Assembly (NCBI GenBank): GCA_021824575.1
Contig: JAKAKJ010000018.1
Location: forward strand, 1 to 60,036
Source of the DNA: Chloroflexota bacterium
GTDB taxonomy: Bacteria; Chloroflexota; Anaerolineae; Anaerolineales; Villigracilaceae
Length of the DNA: 60,036 bases
Reading direction: 5' to 3'
Each line of letters starts with the position of its first letter. Within the stretch, counting starts at the first letter, position 1. This document shows, in pieces, positions 17,447 through 26,201 of this stretch. Under the pieces are notes generated by a model, which made no database searches, had not been told where the DNA came from, and saw nothing but the letters and a program-made list of their open reading frames with translations. The translations under genes were made by a program, and so were the position numbers.

Positions 17447-19342
17447 TCATGGAATCGTCTGACCTTCGCGCAGCGTTTTTACTTCTTCGGCAACAAAAAC
17501 ATTCAAGTCCTTTGGGCTGCTCCATTTCTTGTTGCGCACGAACAGGACGTACCGGTAGTATTGTTTGCGATCAAACTCCAGAAATAGAACGCCATAGGGT
17601 CTTCGAATCCTTAAGTAACCAAGCTGACCATCCACATCCAAATGAAAATATTCCAAATCCCGTCCCTGGGACTGAAAGGCACGCAGGCACGTTCCATCAC
17701 AAGGCAAATTGATCCTCCCCTCCATCTCAATAATTTTGCTTTTCGAACGGATCAATGATTTACTCACCAAATTAAGCAAGAGAGCAACGGCCGTAAAGAT
17801 TCCTACATTCAGACCAATCCATTCCAGTGGGAAGGCATCCGCAAACGAGGAATCGGCACCGCTTAGAAGCGTCAGCCACGGAGATAGAACTTCGGTAAGA
17901 CCAAAACTGGCCGTGGCAGACACCACAAAATTGATGATCAGCAAAGCGTCGTTCTGTATATCGTTCGCGAGGCTGAGACTATGAAGCCCCCGCAAGACAT
18001 CCAATTCCTGCTCACGCTCTTGCTGCTGCCTCATGCGATCCTGAATAATCACAGCTTGCTGAATCTCTTCCTCCAGCCGTTCAGACTTCATCTCGACTAA
18101 ATCAGTGGCTTCTTTCAACCGAAGATGTGGACTTGTCAATAAGCGGGCATAGACCGATTCCCAGTAGGCGGTATGAAACAGGTTGAAAAAATCGAAGCTT
18201 CGCATCGAATGGACGATGCTTCTGCGCTCCCCGGCGATTTTGATAAATGTCGGCAAGTCTTGCGCACCGAGCGAAGCAATCGTCTCCAATTGTTCATCCA
18301 ATTGCCTGTCAAATGCACGCAACAAAGCGCTCTGTAAATTCAGGATCTCAAAAATACGCACAACTTCCACATCCAGGCAGCCATATTTGACTACTCGTTC
18401 TATAACTCTCTCTTCCACGAGGGATTTTGGATTCTGGTTCACATAGAGCGCATGATTTGGCCAGATAAACAATGCCAACGATTCGGTCTGGCGCTCATTA
18501 CGCAGACTCTCACCCAGGTTCGTGCGCTGACCATCGGTGAACAGCCATGCGATTTCCCGCGCATACCGCTCGCCGAAAATATCCGCGCTGAACTGTTCCG
18601 GCTCCACTTCTTCCATCCCCCACACATCCAGAACCGGGCCAAAACTTGTAGGGAAGAGTGAGCGCGTCAACTCCTGCTGATAAAGTTCCCGCAAGAAGAT
18701 ACATCCAAGCGGATCAATTTCGCGACTGGCATTCACCCAGGCTTGGAAATCGTCCAGCGCTGCCAGCGGACTATGACGCTGTGGAAAAGCCGCCGTCCAC
18801 AGAACCTTGTGCAATTGCAAAAAATAATAATTCATCGCCTCCCGCACAAAGAGAGGAACAATCTGGTCGGATAACGGGAGCCGAATTTTTAGACGCTGAG
18901 CATCTCCGTTTTCGCTCTCGGTCAGCAGCCATTGTCGCGTCAAGAACCCGATCTCATCCACAGAATAGGCATCTGCCTTATGTGCATCAGTACGAGCAAG
19001 ACACAAATTTAGCACGCCAAACCCGCTTCCAAGATCCAACAACAAATTTACAGCAATGGGCGTGGATAAACATCTGCCCTGCCCCAAGTCCTGGCACACC
19101 AAATCAAACGCCTGCAGGCGGATACGTACCAGGTTAGAACGTTCCTGATAACGCACATCAAACATTCGCGCATCAATGTCATCAATATCGCCGGGATTCG
19201 ACATATATGCCACGCTCTGTACCAGCGGGCAGTCCGTCAACGCCGCAATCGCCTTACCAAGAACTTTTGTCCCCAGACCGAAGTCATACGCGCGCAGCCA
19301 GCAAACCGAAAAGGCGGAAAAATTCAGGTTGAATTCCTTCAT
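17447..19342 (-). CDS. Large membrane-anchored protein of unknown function
   Basis: A 631-aa protein. ATG 19342 is chosen because AAGGAG lies 8 nt upstream; the reading frame continues upstream but without a better site. About 415 soluble residues with no motif I recognise are followed by a charged Glu/Gln-rich coiled coil (~420-455), two predicted membrane helices (~467-490 and ~510-528) and a ~100-residue cytoplasmic-looking tail. The overall build recalls CorA-type proteins (helical domain then two helices), but the GMN signature of CorA is absent. It is on the same strand as the glucosylglycerate operon, 111 nt upstream of it, so it might be co-transcribed. Function unknown. Confidence 0.7.
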   Translation of the reverse strand: MKEFNLNFSAFSVCWLRAYDFGLGTKVLGKAIAALTDCPLVQSVAYMSNPGDIDDIDARMFDVRYQERSNLVRIRLQAFDLVCQDLGQGRCLSTPIAVNLLLDLGSGFGVLNLCLARTDAHKADAYSVDEIGFLTRQWLLTESENGDAQRLKIRLPLSDQIVPLFVREAMNYYFLQLHKVLWTAAFPQRHSPLAALDDFQAWVNASREIDPLGCIFLRELYQQELTRSLFPTSFGPVLDVWGMEEVEPEQFSADIFGERYAREIAWLFTDGQRTNLGESLRNERQTESLALFIWPNHALYVNQNPKSLVEERVIERVVKYGCLDVEVVRIFEILNLQSALLRAFDRQLDEQLETIASLGAQDLPTFIKIAGERRSIVHSMRSFDFFNLFHTAYWESVYARLLTSPHLRLKEATDLVEMKSERLEEEIQQAVIIQDRMRQQQEREQELDVLRGLHSLSLANDIQNDALLIINFVVSATASFGLTEVLSPWLTLLSGADSSFADAFPLEWIGLNVGIFTAVALLLNLVSKSLIRSKSKIIEMEGRINLPCDGTCLRAFQSQGRDLEYFHLDVDGQLGYLRIRRPYGVLFLEFDRKQYYRYVLFVRNKKWSSPKDLNVFVAEEVKTLREGQTIP

Positions 19343-19488
19343 AAAGAATCTCCTTCCTTGCGAGGAGAATTTATGAACGACCCGGTTACGATTATAAACG
19401 CCAACAAAACTATAACGCAGATGGCAGAACCGCCACAACCCCATCCCAAGCCAGAAACATATGATGCAAATCGCGGTAATACGCTCAA

Positions 19489-20454
19489 CTATCCATACAC
19501 TTCCGGGTTGACGCAATTCGGCAAGCGCTCGCCCTTCAATCCAGCAATCAAATTTTGCGCGGCGAGATACGACATCATGTCACGCGTATATTTGCTCGCA
19601 CTTCCAAGATGCGGAACAACCAGGCAATTATCCAATCCCAGTAAAGGGCTGTCTGCGGGCAGTGGCTCAGGTTCAGTCACATCCAAGGCTGCGGCAAAGA
19701 TGCGATTTGATTTCAACGCGTCATGTAAAGCATGAGGATCAACAACCGGACCGCGCGATGAATTGACCAAAATCGCGTTCGGCTTCATTTTGCTTAACGT
19801 ATTTGCATTGATCATGTGACGCGTCTCATCGGTCAAAGGGACGTGCAAAGAAATAAAATCTGACTCGCGAAACAGTGTATCGAGATCAACCGGCGTTGCA
19901 TCGGAAGTCGACGGAACGGAAGGATCATAATAAATCACGCGCAGATCAAAACCTTTAGCGCGTTTGGCGACCGCCTTCCCGATTCGACCAAAGCCAATAA
20001 TTCCAAGCGTTGCGCCGACGAAGTCCGCGCCGAGCAAAAGCTGTGGATTCCACGTTTTCCATTTACCGTCGCGCACATACTTCTCCCCCTCCACGATTCG
20101 ACGCGCGGCAGACAACATCAAAGCAAAAGCCATATCCGCCGTCGCATCGGTCAGCACGCCCGGCGTGTTGCCAACCGGAAGTTTACGCGCAGTGGCCGCG
20201 GCCACATCCACATTATCCACGCCGACCGCCATATTGCTGATGATTTTCAAGCGCGGCGCAGCATCCATCAGTTCGCCATCAACTTTCTCGGTGAGCAGCG
20301 AAACAAGCCCATCCACGTCACGGACACGCGCCAAAAGTTCTTTGCGCGGCGGCGGCAATTCGTCCTGCCAAATATCTGCATCACAAAAATCGCGTATGAG
20401 CGCAAGTCCTTTTTCTGGAATCAATCGAGTAACAAAGACTTTGGGTTTAGGCAT
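19489..20454 (-). CDS. D-glycerate dehydrogenase / hydroxypyruvate-glyoxylate reductase
   Basis: A 321-aa D-2-hydroxyacid dehydrogenase. It has the NAD(P) fold loop GIIGFGRIGKAVAKR, the catalytic Arg in VNSSRGPVVD, Glu in DVTEPEPLP and His in VVPHLGSA. An NSxxxxGVDNVD segment and TPGVLTDATAD follow the glyoxylate/hydroxypyruvate reductase pattern. Start ATG 20454 is preferred (MPKPKVFV); a TTG at 20472 is in frame but would overlap the promoter. There is no ribosome site because only 6 nt separate the -10 element from the ATG, so a leaderless transcript is likely. It interconverts D-glycerate and hydroxypyruvate and diverges from the glycerate kinase gene. Confidence 0.88.
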   Translation of the reverse strand: MPKPKVFVTRLIPEKGLALIRDFCDADIWQDELPPPRKELLARVRDVDGLVSLLTEKVDGELMDAAPRLKIISNMAVGVDNVDVAAATARKLPVGNTPGVLTDATADMAFALMLSAARRIVEGEKYVRDGKWKTWNPQLLLGADFVGATLGIIGFGRIGKAVAKRAKGFDLRVIYYDPSVPSTSDATPVDLDTLFRESDFISLHVPLTDETRHMINANTLSKMKPNAILVNSSRGPVVDPHALHDALKSNRIFAAALDVTEPEPLPADSPLLGLDNCLVVPHLGSASKYTRDMMSYLAAQNLIAGLKGERLPNCVNPEVYG

Positions 20455-20460
20455 GAGCAA

Positions 20461-20468
20461 AGTATACT
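20461..20468. promoter_or_regulatory. Symmetric -10 element shared by two divergent, probably leaderless genes
   Basis: The palindrome AGTATACT contains TATACT on both strands (plus 20463-20468, minus 20466-20461). On each strand exactly 6 nt lie between the -10 element and the ATG (20475 plus, 20454 minus), which would place the transcription start on the start codon itself. Only 20 bp separate the two ATGs and neither gene has a ribosome site. Confidence 0.6.
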
Positions 20469-20474
20469 GCAAGC

Positions 20475-21755
20475 ATGGATGCGAATCGTTTTCTCACACA
20501 CAGTTTGCAGGACCCGCGCGTCACCCGCATTCTCGCCGCGGCGCTGGACGCAGTTGAACCTGGCAGGATTGTACGGGATTATTTGAACAATGCAGATTTG
20601 CCCGAGCATGGCCGCACCTTTTTATTGGGAATTGGCAAAGCCGCCGAACCGATGACATTTGCCGCAGCGGATGTCTTAACTCCTTTCACCGACGCGTTGG
20701 TTATTACCAAGCACGCCTCGTTTCCACTCCGCGAGCGGATTACCGTTATGGAAGGCGGACATCCCATCCCTGACGAGCGCAGCCTCGCGGCAGGACAGGC
20801 TGTGTTGGATTTTGTTTCAAAGCTGAATGAAAATGATTTATTGATTTGCCTGGTCTCCGGCGGTGGCTCGGCGTTGGTCACCGCGCCGCGTATGAAAATT
20901 CCGCTCGAAGAGATTCGGCAACTTACTTCTTCCCTTTTGGAAAGCGGCGCAACGATTGACGAGATCAACACAGTCCGCCGCAGACTCGATTATCTCAAGG
21001 GCGGAGAATTAGCGCGCAAAACAAAGGCAAAAATCGTGAGCCTGATTTTGTCGGACGTGATTGGCGACCATCTAGAAGTGATCGCCTCCGGTCCCACCGC
21101 GCCCGATCCAACATCATTCATAGACGCAGTTTATATTTTAAGAAAATACAATCTTGAGAAAACCGCATCACCGCAAATTCTTGGCGCACTTCTATTGCAG
21201 CCATCCATCATAAATGACGCAATCTTTTTTACCCGGGTTCAAAATATTATCATTGGCAACAATCAGGCGGCAGCGGACGCTGCGAAGGTTCAGGCTGAAC
21301 AGGAAGGATTTTATTCAGAGATCATAGGTTTAGAGATCCAAGGAGAGGCGCGAAGAATCGGTAAAAAATTGGCAGAAACGCTGTTTGCGGCTTCTGACAA
21401 CCAACCAAGCCCATTTTGCTTAATTGCAGGCGGAGAAACAACAGTCACTATCAAAGGGAACGGCAAAGGCGGACGCAATCAGGAAGTCGCATTAGCCGCG
21501 GTGGATGAATTACGCGGTATCGAAAATATTTTGTTTATCTCACTCGCCACCGACGGCGACGATGGTCCGACCAACGCGGCGGGCGCGGTGGTTAACGGCG
21601 AAAGCTATCAGCGGGCAAAAAAGCTCGGGATGGACGCGTCCGATTATTTATCCCGGAATGACGCGTACAATTTTTTCAATCCGCTCGATGATTTGCTCAA
21701 GCCCGGCTACACCGGCACAAACGTCAACGATCTGATGTTTCTCATCGGGTTTTGA
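20475..21755 (+). CDS. Glycerate 2-kinase (MOFRL family)
   Basis: A 426-aa kinase of the DUF4147/MOFRL type that phosphorylates D-glycerate to 2-phosphoglycerate with ATP. Supporting motifs are LLGIGKAAEPM near residue 50, LVSGGGSALV (~134), TVRRRLDYLKGG (~166), SDVIGDHLEVIASGP (~196), and in the MOFRL domain AGGETTVTIKGNGKGGRNQE (~318) and SLATDGDDGPTNAAGA (~355). It would feed glycerate released from glucosylglycerate by the neighbouring phosphorylase or hydrolase into glycolysis. It shares the symmetric promoter with the glycerate dehydrogenase gene. Confidence 0.9.
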   Translation: MDANRFLTHSLQDPRVTRILAAALDAVEPGRIVRDYLNNADLPEHGRTFLLGIGKAAEPMTFAAADVLTPFTDALVITKHASFPLRERITVMEGGHPIPDERSLAAGQAVLDFVSKLNENDLLICLVSGGGSALVTAPRMKIPLEEIRQLTSSLLESGATIDEINTVRRRLDYLKGGELARKTKAKIVSLILSDVIGDHLEVIASGPTAPDPTSFIDAVYILRKYNLEKTASPQILGALLLQPSIINDAIFFTRVQNIIIGNNQAAADAAKVQAEQEGFYSEIIGLEIQGEARRIGKKLAETLFAASDNQPSPFCLIAGGETTVTIKGNGKGGRNQEVALAAVDELRGIENILFISLATDGDDGPTNAAGAVVNGESYQRAKKLGMDASDYLSRNDAYNFFNPLDDLLKPGYTGTNVNDLMFLIGF

Positions 21756-21861
21756 CTCCACGTGATATTTTTCGGACAAATTGAGGCAGAATATCCTAGC
21801 AAATCAAAGCGCCCATCCTGTAAAATCGCACGCGCAATAATGATTTCAAAGGATGGTTGTT

Positions 21862-22830
21862 ATGAAACTTTTCAGGTTCATTATTCTCCTCGCCGCGTCA
21901 TTAAGTTTGGCGCTCGCGGGCTGCGCGCCCGCCGCGGCCAGCACCTCCGCTGCGCCAGTCACGCTCAAGATCGCAGTCCTGCCAATCATTGACACCTTGC
22001 CAATGTACGTCGCACAGCAAGAGGGTCTATTTGCCAAACACGGCGTGAACGTCGAATTTGTTCCGGTTGCATCCGCCCCTGCGCGCGATCAGCTCATCGC
22101 TGCGGGACAAGCTGATGGGATGATCAACGAAACCATCTCGACATTCCTGTTCAACAAGGACAAAGTTCAAGTGCAGATTGTGCGTTATGCGCTTCGCCCC
22201 ACCGAAGGCGCAGGACACTTCTTTATTCTCGCGTCAGCAAACAGCGGTATCACAAGCCCGGCGGATTTGAAGAATGTCGAGATCGGCGTATCGCAAGGAA
22301 CCGTGATTGAATACGTCACTGATCGTTTGCTCGAAGGCGAAGGACTGACCAGCGATCAAATCAAAACCACATCGGTTCCGAATCTTTCCGACCGCATGGC
22401 GCTGCTTGCGTCTGACCAACTCAAAGCTGGCGTGCTTCCTGATCCGTTCGGCGCGCTGGCTGCGCAACAAGGCGCTTCGATAGTGCTGGATGATTCCAAA
22501 CATCCCGAATACGGATTCAGCGTCATCAGTTTCCGCAAAGATGTGATTGACAAGAACCCTGAAGCCATCCGCGGTTTCCTCGCGGCAATCGAAGAAGCCA
22601 CCGACATGCTCAACACGAATCCCACAAAATACACCAGCGTATTGAGCGACAATAAACTCGTCCCGCCGTCTGTCATCAACACTTACAAAATTCCGCCGTT
22701 TCCAAAAGCCGGTGTGCCAACCGAATCAGAATGGAGCGACGCGTTGGCGTGGGCGAAGGAAAAAGGATTGGTGAACGCTGACATTTCCTACGCGGATTCG
22801 GTCAACGCTTCATTCCTTCCTCGACCATAA
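21862..22830 (+). CDS. NMT1/THI5-type ABC substrate-binding lipoprotein
   Basis: A 322-aa exported lipoprotein. ATG 21862 is chosen over ATG 21853 because AAAGG lies 9 nt upstream. The signal sequence ends in the lipobox LALAGC. The mature part follows the NMT1/THI5 and SsuA/TauA-like pattern: LPIIDTLPMYVAQQEGLF, AAGQADGMINET, then GVSQGTVIEYVTDRLL. Such proteins bind thiamine precursors, riboflavin-like compounds, sulfonates or other small organics; the residues visible do not decide which. It is the first gene of a three-gene transporter, with the ATPase and permease downstream. Confidence 0.85.
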   Translation: MKLFRFIILLAASLSLALAGCAPAAASTSAAPVTLKIAVLPIIDTLPMYVAQQEGLFAKHGVNVEFVPVASAPARDQLIAAGQADGMINETISTFLFNKDKVQVQIVRYALRPTEGAGHFFILASANSGITSPADLKNVEIGVSQGTVIEYVTDRLLEGEGLTSDQIKTTSVPNLSDRMALLASDQLKAGVLPDPFGALAAQQGASIVLDDSKHPEYGFSVISFRKDVIDKNPEAIRGFLAAIEEATDMLNTNPTKYTSVLSDNKLVPPSVINTYKIPPFPKAGVPTESEWSDALAWAKEKGLVNADISYADSVNASFLPRP

Positions 22831-22842
22831 AGCGACTGCCGG

Positions 22843-22875
22843 TATAATGCGGGAGTCTGCCCGTGAGCAGACTTC
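22843..22875 (+). promoter_or_regulatory. Internal promoter and leader hairpin before the ABC ATPase gene
   Basis: A consensus TATAAT (22843-22848) is followed by an inverted repeat AGTCTGC / GCAGACT around CCGTGA (22854-22873), ending about 10 nt before the ATPase ATG. No good ribosome site is seen, so the hairpin may shape translation of the ATPase or mark the end of the binding-protein mRNA. Confidence 0.45.
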
Positions 22876-22884
22876 CGTTAAATC

Positions 22885-23652
22885 ATGATCAAAATTGATT
22901 CGCTCTCCTTCAATTATTTGCACAAGGCATTGATCTTCGACAACTTTAATTTATCCGTTCAGCACGGCGAGACGTGGGCGATTCTTGGTCCATCGGGCTG
23001 CGGAAAAACGACTCTTCTTTATCTGCTGGCAGGATTGAAATTTCCAACATCCGGTCAAATCTTAATTGACGGACAACAACTGACTCGCCCTCGTCCGCGT
23101 ACTGGATTGATCTTGCAGGATTACGGCCTCCTGCCGTGGGCAACCGTCCGGCAAAACGCGGAACTTGGATCGCGCGTCCGGGATTTTTACGGACCAGATG
23201 GAAAACATTCTCCAACAGACCATGAATCGAAAAACAATATTGATCTCTGGCTGAAACGACTTGGCATTGACGAAATTGCGAGACAATATCCTTCACAAAT
23301 CTCAGGCGGGCAGCGCCAGCGCACGGCCATTGCCCGCACGTTGGCGCTTCAGCCCGATCTGCTTTTGATGGATGAGCCGTTCTCGTCGCTGGACGCGATC
23401 ACGCGTGAAGATTTGCAGAACTTGACTCTCGATCTGTGCGCCGAACAAAAGCTGACGCTGGTCGTTGTGACACATTCTGTTGAAGAGGCTGTTTCGCTGG
23501 GACAAAAGATTCTGCTGTTGAAGGCTCCGCCCAATCGAAGCGCGCGGGTTTTCGAGAATCCAGATGCCGGGAGAGATTCACAACGAAACAGCGCGGCTTA
23601 TCGAAATTTATGCGACTTGCTTTGGAAAGAGATGCATCATGAAGCGGCGTGA
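22885..23652 (+). CDS. ABC transporter ATP-binding protein (SsuB/TauB/ThiZ-like)
   Basis: A 255-aa cytoplasmic ATPase. Walker A is GPSGCGKTT (~36), the Q-loop LILQDYGLLPW (~78), the signature SGGQRQRTAIARTLAL (~143) and Walker B LLLMDEPFSSLDA (~163), with the switch His in VVVTHSVEEA. LLPW after the Q-loop is typical of the nitrate/sulfonate/taurine and thiamine-precursor group. Its stop lies inside the permease start region (14-nt overlap), so the two are translationally coupled. Confidence 0.9.
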   Translation: MIKIDSLSFNYLHKALIFDNFNLSVQHGETWAILGPSGCGKTTLLYLLAGLKFPTSGQILIDGQQLTRPRPRTGLILQDYGLLPWATVRQNAELGSRVRDFYGPDGKHSPTDHESKNNIDLWLKRLGIDEIARQYPSQISGGQRQRTAIARTLALQPDLLLMDEPFSSLDAITREDLQNLTLDLCAEQKLTLVVVTHSVEEAVSLGQKILLLKAPPNRSARVFENPDAGRDSQRNSAAYRNLCDLLWKEMHHEAA

Positions 23653-24379
23653 TATTTTGTTCGCATCGTTGGGACTGATGGTCATCTGGCAAATCGCGGC
23701 TATGATCGTCAACCGTCCGATTCTGCCCGCGCCGGTTATCGTGTTGGTAGTTTTTGTTCAGCAGTTGGGCAAAGGCCTGATGATTGATTTCGCAGTCAGC
23801 TTATGGCGCGTCACGGCGGGGATGCTGCTGTCAGTTGCCGCGGCGGTCCCTGCGGGGCTGGCCATCGGCGGGTCCAAAACATTGAACCGCATTTTTTCAC
23901 CCGTTGTGTATTTGCTGTATCCGATTCCGAAAGTTGTGTTTGTGCCCATCGTCTTATTATTCCTGGGAATTGGTGACACAGCCAAAATCACCGTCATCTT
24001 CCTGATTTTATTTTTTCAAATCGTCGTGTTGGTCAGGGATCAGGCCGCGGGCTTGTCGCCACAGCTGATTCAGAGTCTGCAAAGCCTCGGCGCGGGACGG
24101 AGGGCATTATTCCGTTTCGTTTATCTTCCCGCCAGCATTCCGGCGATTCTGACGGCGCTGCGCCAATCCATCGGAACGGCGGTGGCTGTCTTGTATATCA
24201 CCGAGTTGTTCGCAACAAAGTATGGGTTGGGATATTACATTTACTACAACGGGAGCACATTGCTCGATTATCCCGCCATGTACGCGGGTGTGATCGCCAT
24301 GAGTCTGCTTGGCTTGGGACTCTATTTTGGCGTGGACTGGACAGAGCGAAAATTAGTCAAGTGGAAGTTTGCGAGCTAA
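23639..24379 (+). CDS. ABC transporter permease (SsuC/ThiX-like)
   Basis: A 246-aa inner-membrane protein with about six predicted helices and the permease EAA-like loop (QSLQSLGAGRRALFRFVYLPASIP). ATG 23639 is chosen because GGAAAGAG lies about 7 nt upstream and the start is coupled to the ATPase gene; an upstream in-frame ATG would lie deep inside that gene. The family matches the binding protein and ATPase upstream. It converges with menA, 16 nt away. Confidence 0.87.
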   Translation: MKRRDILFASLGLMVIWQIAAMIVNRPILPAPVIVLVVFVQQLGKGLMIDFAVSLWRVTAGMLLSVAAAVPAGLAIGGSKTLNRIFSPVVYLLYPIPKVVFVPIVLLFLGIGDTAKITVIFLILFFQIVVLVRDQAAGLSPQLIQSLQSLGAGRRALFRFVYLPASIPAILTALRQSIGTAVAVLYITELFATKYGLGYYIYYNGSTLLDYPAMYAGVIAMSLLGLGLYFGVDWTERKLVKWKFAS

Positions 24380-24395
24380 ATCCCGCCCACTCGGT

Positions 24396-25307
24396 TCAGA
24401 ACATTTTTGCCAGCACAATTCCAAGCCAAAATAAAATGCTGTAGGCCAGCGCGGTTTGACCAGTGCCAGCCAGCGCGGCGTTCAATTGTTTGCCCTGTTG
24501 CGTGAAGACGATCCGCAAAGACTTCCATGCCAAAGGCAAAGATAGCCATGCCAACAGAGTAATCACAGGAACGATTTTCAGAAAAATCAAAAAAGGCAGA
24601 ATCAAATAGGCAATTGCCAGGCACAGAACATATTGCATGCGCGATCCTTGCGCGCCCATCATGACCGCCAGCGTATGCTTTCCCGCCGCACGGTCGTGAT
24701 CGAGGTCGCGTAAATTATTGACCACAAGAATGGCAGTGACGATCAACCCAATCGGCACGGACATCCACCACGCCGCTGAACTGACCGAGCCGGTTTGTAC
24801 ATAATAGGTTCCAGCCACTGCCGCGAGGCCAAAGAAAATAAAAACAAATACGTCGCCTAATCCGTAATAACCAAGCGGAAAAGGTCCGCCCGTGTAGGCG
24901 ATGGCAGAAATAATGGCCGCCAGCCCAATGATGATCACCGGCCAGCCGCGCAAAAGCGCAAGATAGAGTCCGAACAACGCCGCCAACCCAAAGATGACCC
25001 ACATGCCGCGCTTGACTTGCTCCGGCGTCAATAATTTAGCCTGCGTGACACGCAATGGACCATGACGTTCGGATGTGTCCGCACCGCGCTCAAAATCATA
25101 AACATCATTGGCGACATTGCTTCCAATTTGAAGCAGGAGTGCGACGCATAACGCGGCCAGTGCCGGCAGGATTTGAAACGAATGATCCGCCCAAGCTAGC
25201 GCGCTTCCCATCACTACGCCTGCAGCGGCGGCCGGCAGCGTCTTCGGACGACTTGCAAGCCACCAGATTTTCCAAATATTCGTTGCCGAATTTTCCTGTG
25301 CTGACAT
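24396..25307 (-). CDS. menA: 1,4-dihydroxy-2-naphthoate polyprenyltransferase MenA
   Basis: A 303-aa UbiA-superfamily membrane prenyltransferase with about eight to nine helices. The two Asp-rich metal/diphosphate motifs are present as NVANDVYDFERGAD (~65) and NNLRDLDHDRAAGKHTLAV (~195). The N-terminal ASRPKTLPAAAAGVVMGSALA is typical of MenA. It prenylates DHNA to demethylmenaquinone. GGAGG lies only 3-4 nt before ATG 25307; a TTG start 5 codons upstream (25322) is an alternative. menG lies divergently nearby, so menaquinone is the respiratory quinone. Confidence 0.9.
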   Translation of the reverse strand: MSAQENSATNIWKIWWLASRPKTLPAAAAGVVMGSALAWADHSFQILPALAALCVALLLQIGSNVANDVYDFERGADTSERHGPLRVTQAKLLTPEQVKRGMWVIFGLAALFGLYLALLRGWPVIIIGLAAIISAIAYTGGPFPLGYYGLGDVFVFIFFGLAAVAGTYYVQTGSVSSAAWWMSVPIGLIVTAILVVNNLRDLDHDRAAGKHTLAVMMGAQGSRMQYVLCLAIAYLILPFLIFLKIVPVITLLAWLSLPLAWKSLRIVFTQQGKQLNAALAGTGQTALAYSILFWLGIVLAKMF

Positions 25308-25383
25308 CAGCCTCCAAAACAAAACCGCAGTATAACATGCGTTTATAATATTGATTCACATCATACCATTTGGATGGCGGCTC

Positions 25384-25451
25384 ACCACAGAGGCACAAAT
25401 CTTTTCTTTGTACCATAAAGAAATTCTCTGCGAACTCCGCGTCCTTGTGGT
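25384..25451. repeat. Imperfect inverted intergenic repeat
   Basis: The segment begins ACCACAGAGGCACAAA and ends GCGTCCTTGTGGT; the ends are imperfect inverted copies of each other. A related element with the same type of ends lies at 58597-58658. Similar CACAGAGGCAC...GTGGT segments are common non-coding repeats in several bacterial groups. It lies between the menA and menG starts. Confidence 0.5.
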
Positions 25452-25499
25452 AAACCTTTTGTGGAATCATCCACACGGCAATTTTGATTTAGGAGTCAA

Positions 25500-26201
25500 A
25501 TGGCAAATCTTACCGGACAAGAACGCGCACGCTATGTGCAGAATATGTTCACGCGCATTGCACGACGCTACGATTTGATGAATCGTTTGATGACAGGAGC
25601 GCAAGATGTCCATTGGCGCAAACAGGTTATCAAACTCGCACAGATTGACCAAGGTTCACACTTGTTGGATTTGGGATCGGGAACGGGTGATCTTGCCAGC
25701 GAAGCGCTGCGCCAACAACCAAACGCCCATATCGTCGCGGCAGACTTCACGCTGGAAATGATGCGCGTGGGACAGGCGCATTACGGGCCGCTTAATTGGT
25801 CCGCGGCGGACGCACTTCGCCTGCCGTTCAAAGATGAGACATTCGACGCGGTCGTCTCCGGTTTTCTGATGCGGAATGTCATAGACGTCAGCCAGGCGTT
25901 CAAAGAACAGTTCCGCGTGCTCAAGCCCGGCGGACGAATTGTCATCCTCGACACCACACGCCCGAAACGAAATTTGCTTTCGCCATTCATTTGGATTCAC
26001 ATGCACGCGGTTATCCCCGCCTTGGGCGGAATGGTGTCCGGGGTTCGAGACGCATACAACTATCTGCCCGACTCGACGGAAAGTTTTTTGACCGCAGAAG
26101 CTTTGTCCGCGCGGATGATCGCGGCGGGATTCAAAAACGTCAACTTCCAGCGATTCATGTTCGGCACGATTGCAATTCATCACGGAGAAAAACTGGCATG
26201 A
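25500..26201 (+). CDS. menG: Demethylmenaquinone methyltransferase MenG/UbiE
   Basis: A 233-aa SAM-dependent class I methyltransferase. It shows the UbiE/MenG pattern: MFTRIARRYDLMNRLMTGAQDVHWRKQ at the N-terminus (shown here as MFTRIARRYDLMNRL and HWRKQ), SAM loop LLDLGSGTGDLA (~56), ADALRLPFKDETFDAV and a conserved RNVIDVSQAFKEQFRVLKPG segment. AGGAG stands 5 nt before the ATG. It methylates demethylmenaquinone to menaquinone, the last step after MenA encoded divergently upstream. The stop overlaps the thioesterase start (ATGA, 26198-26201). Confidence 0.9.
   Translation: MANLTGQERARYVQNMFTRIARRYDLMNRLMTGAQDVHWRKQVIKLAQIDQGSHLLDLGSGTGDLASEALRQQPNAHIVAADFTLEMMRVGQAHYGPLNWSAADALRLPFKDETFDAVVSGFLMRNVIDVSQAFKEQFRVLKPGGRIVILDTTRPKRNLLSPFIWIHMHAVIPALGGMVSGVRDAYNYLPDSTESFLTAEALSARMIAAGFKNVNFQRFMFGTIAIHHGEKLA

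Noticed and set aside
19358-19735. Plus-strand frame with GAGGAG before an ATG at 19373
   Set aside because: Most of it is antisense to the glycerate dehydrogenase gene and composition is that of a shadow frame.
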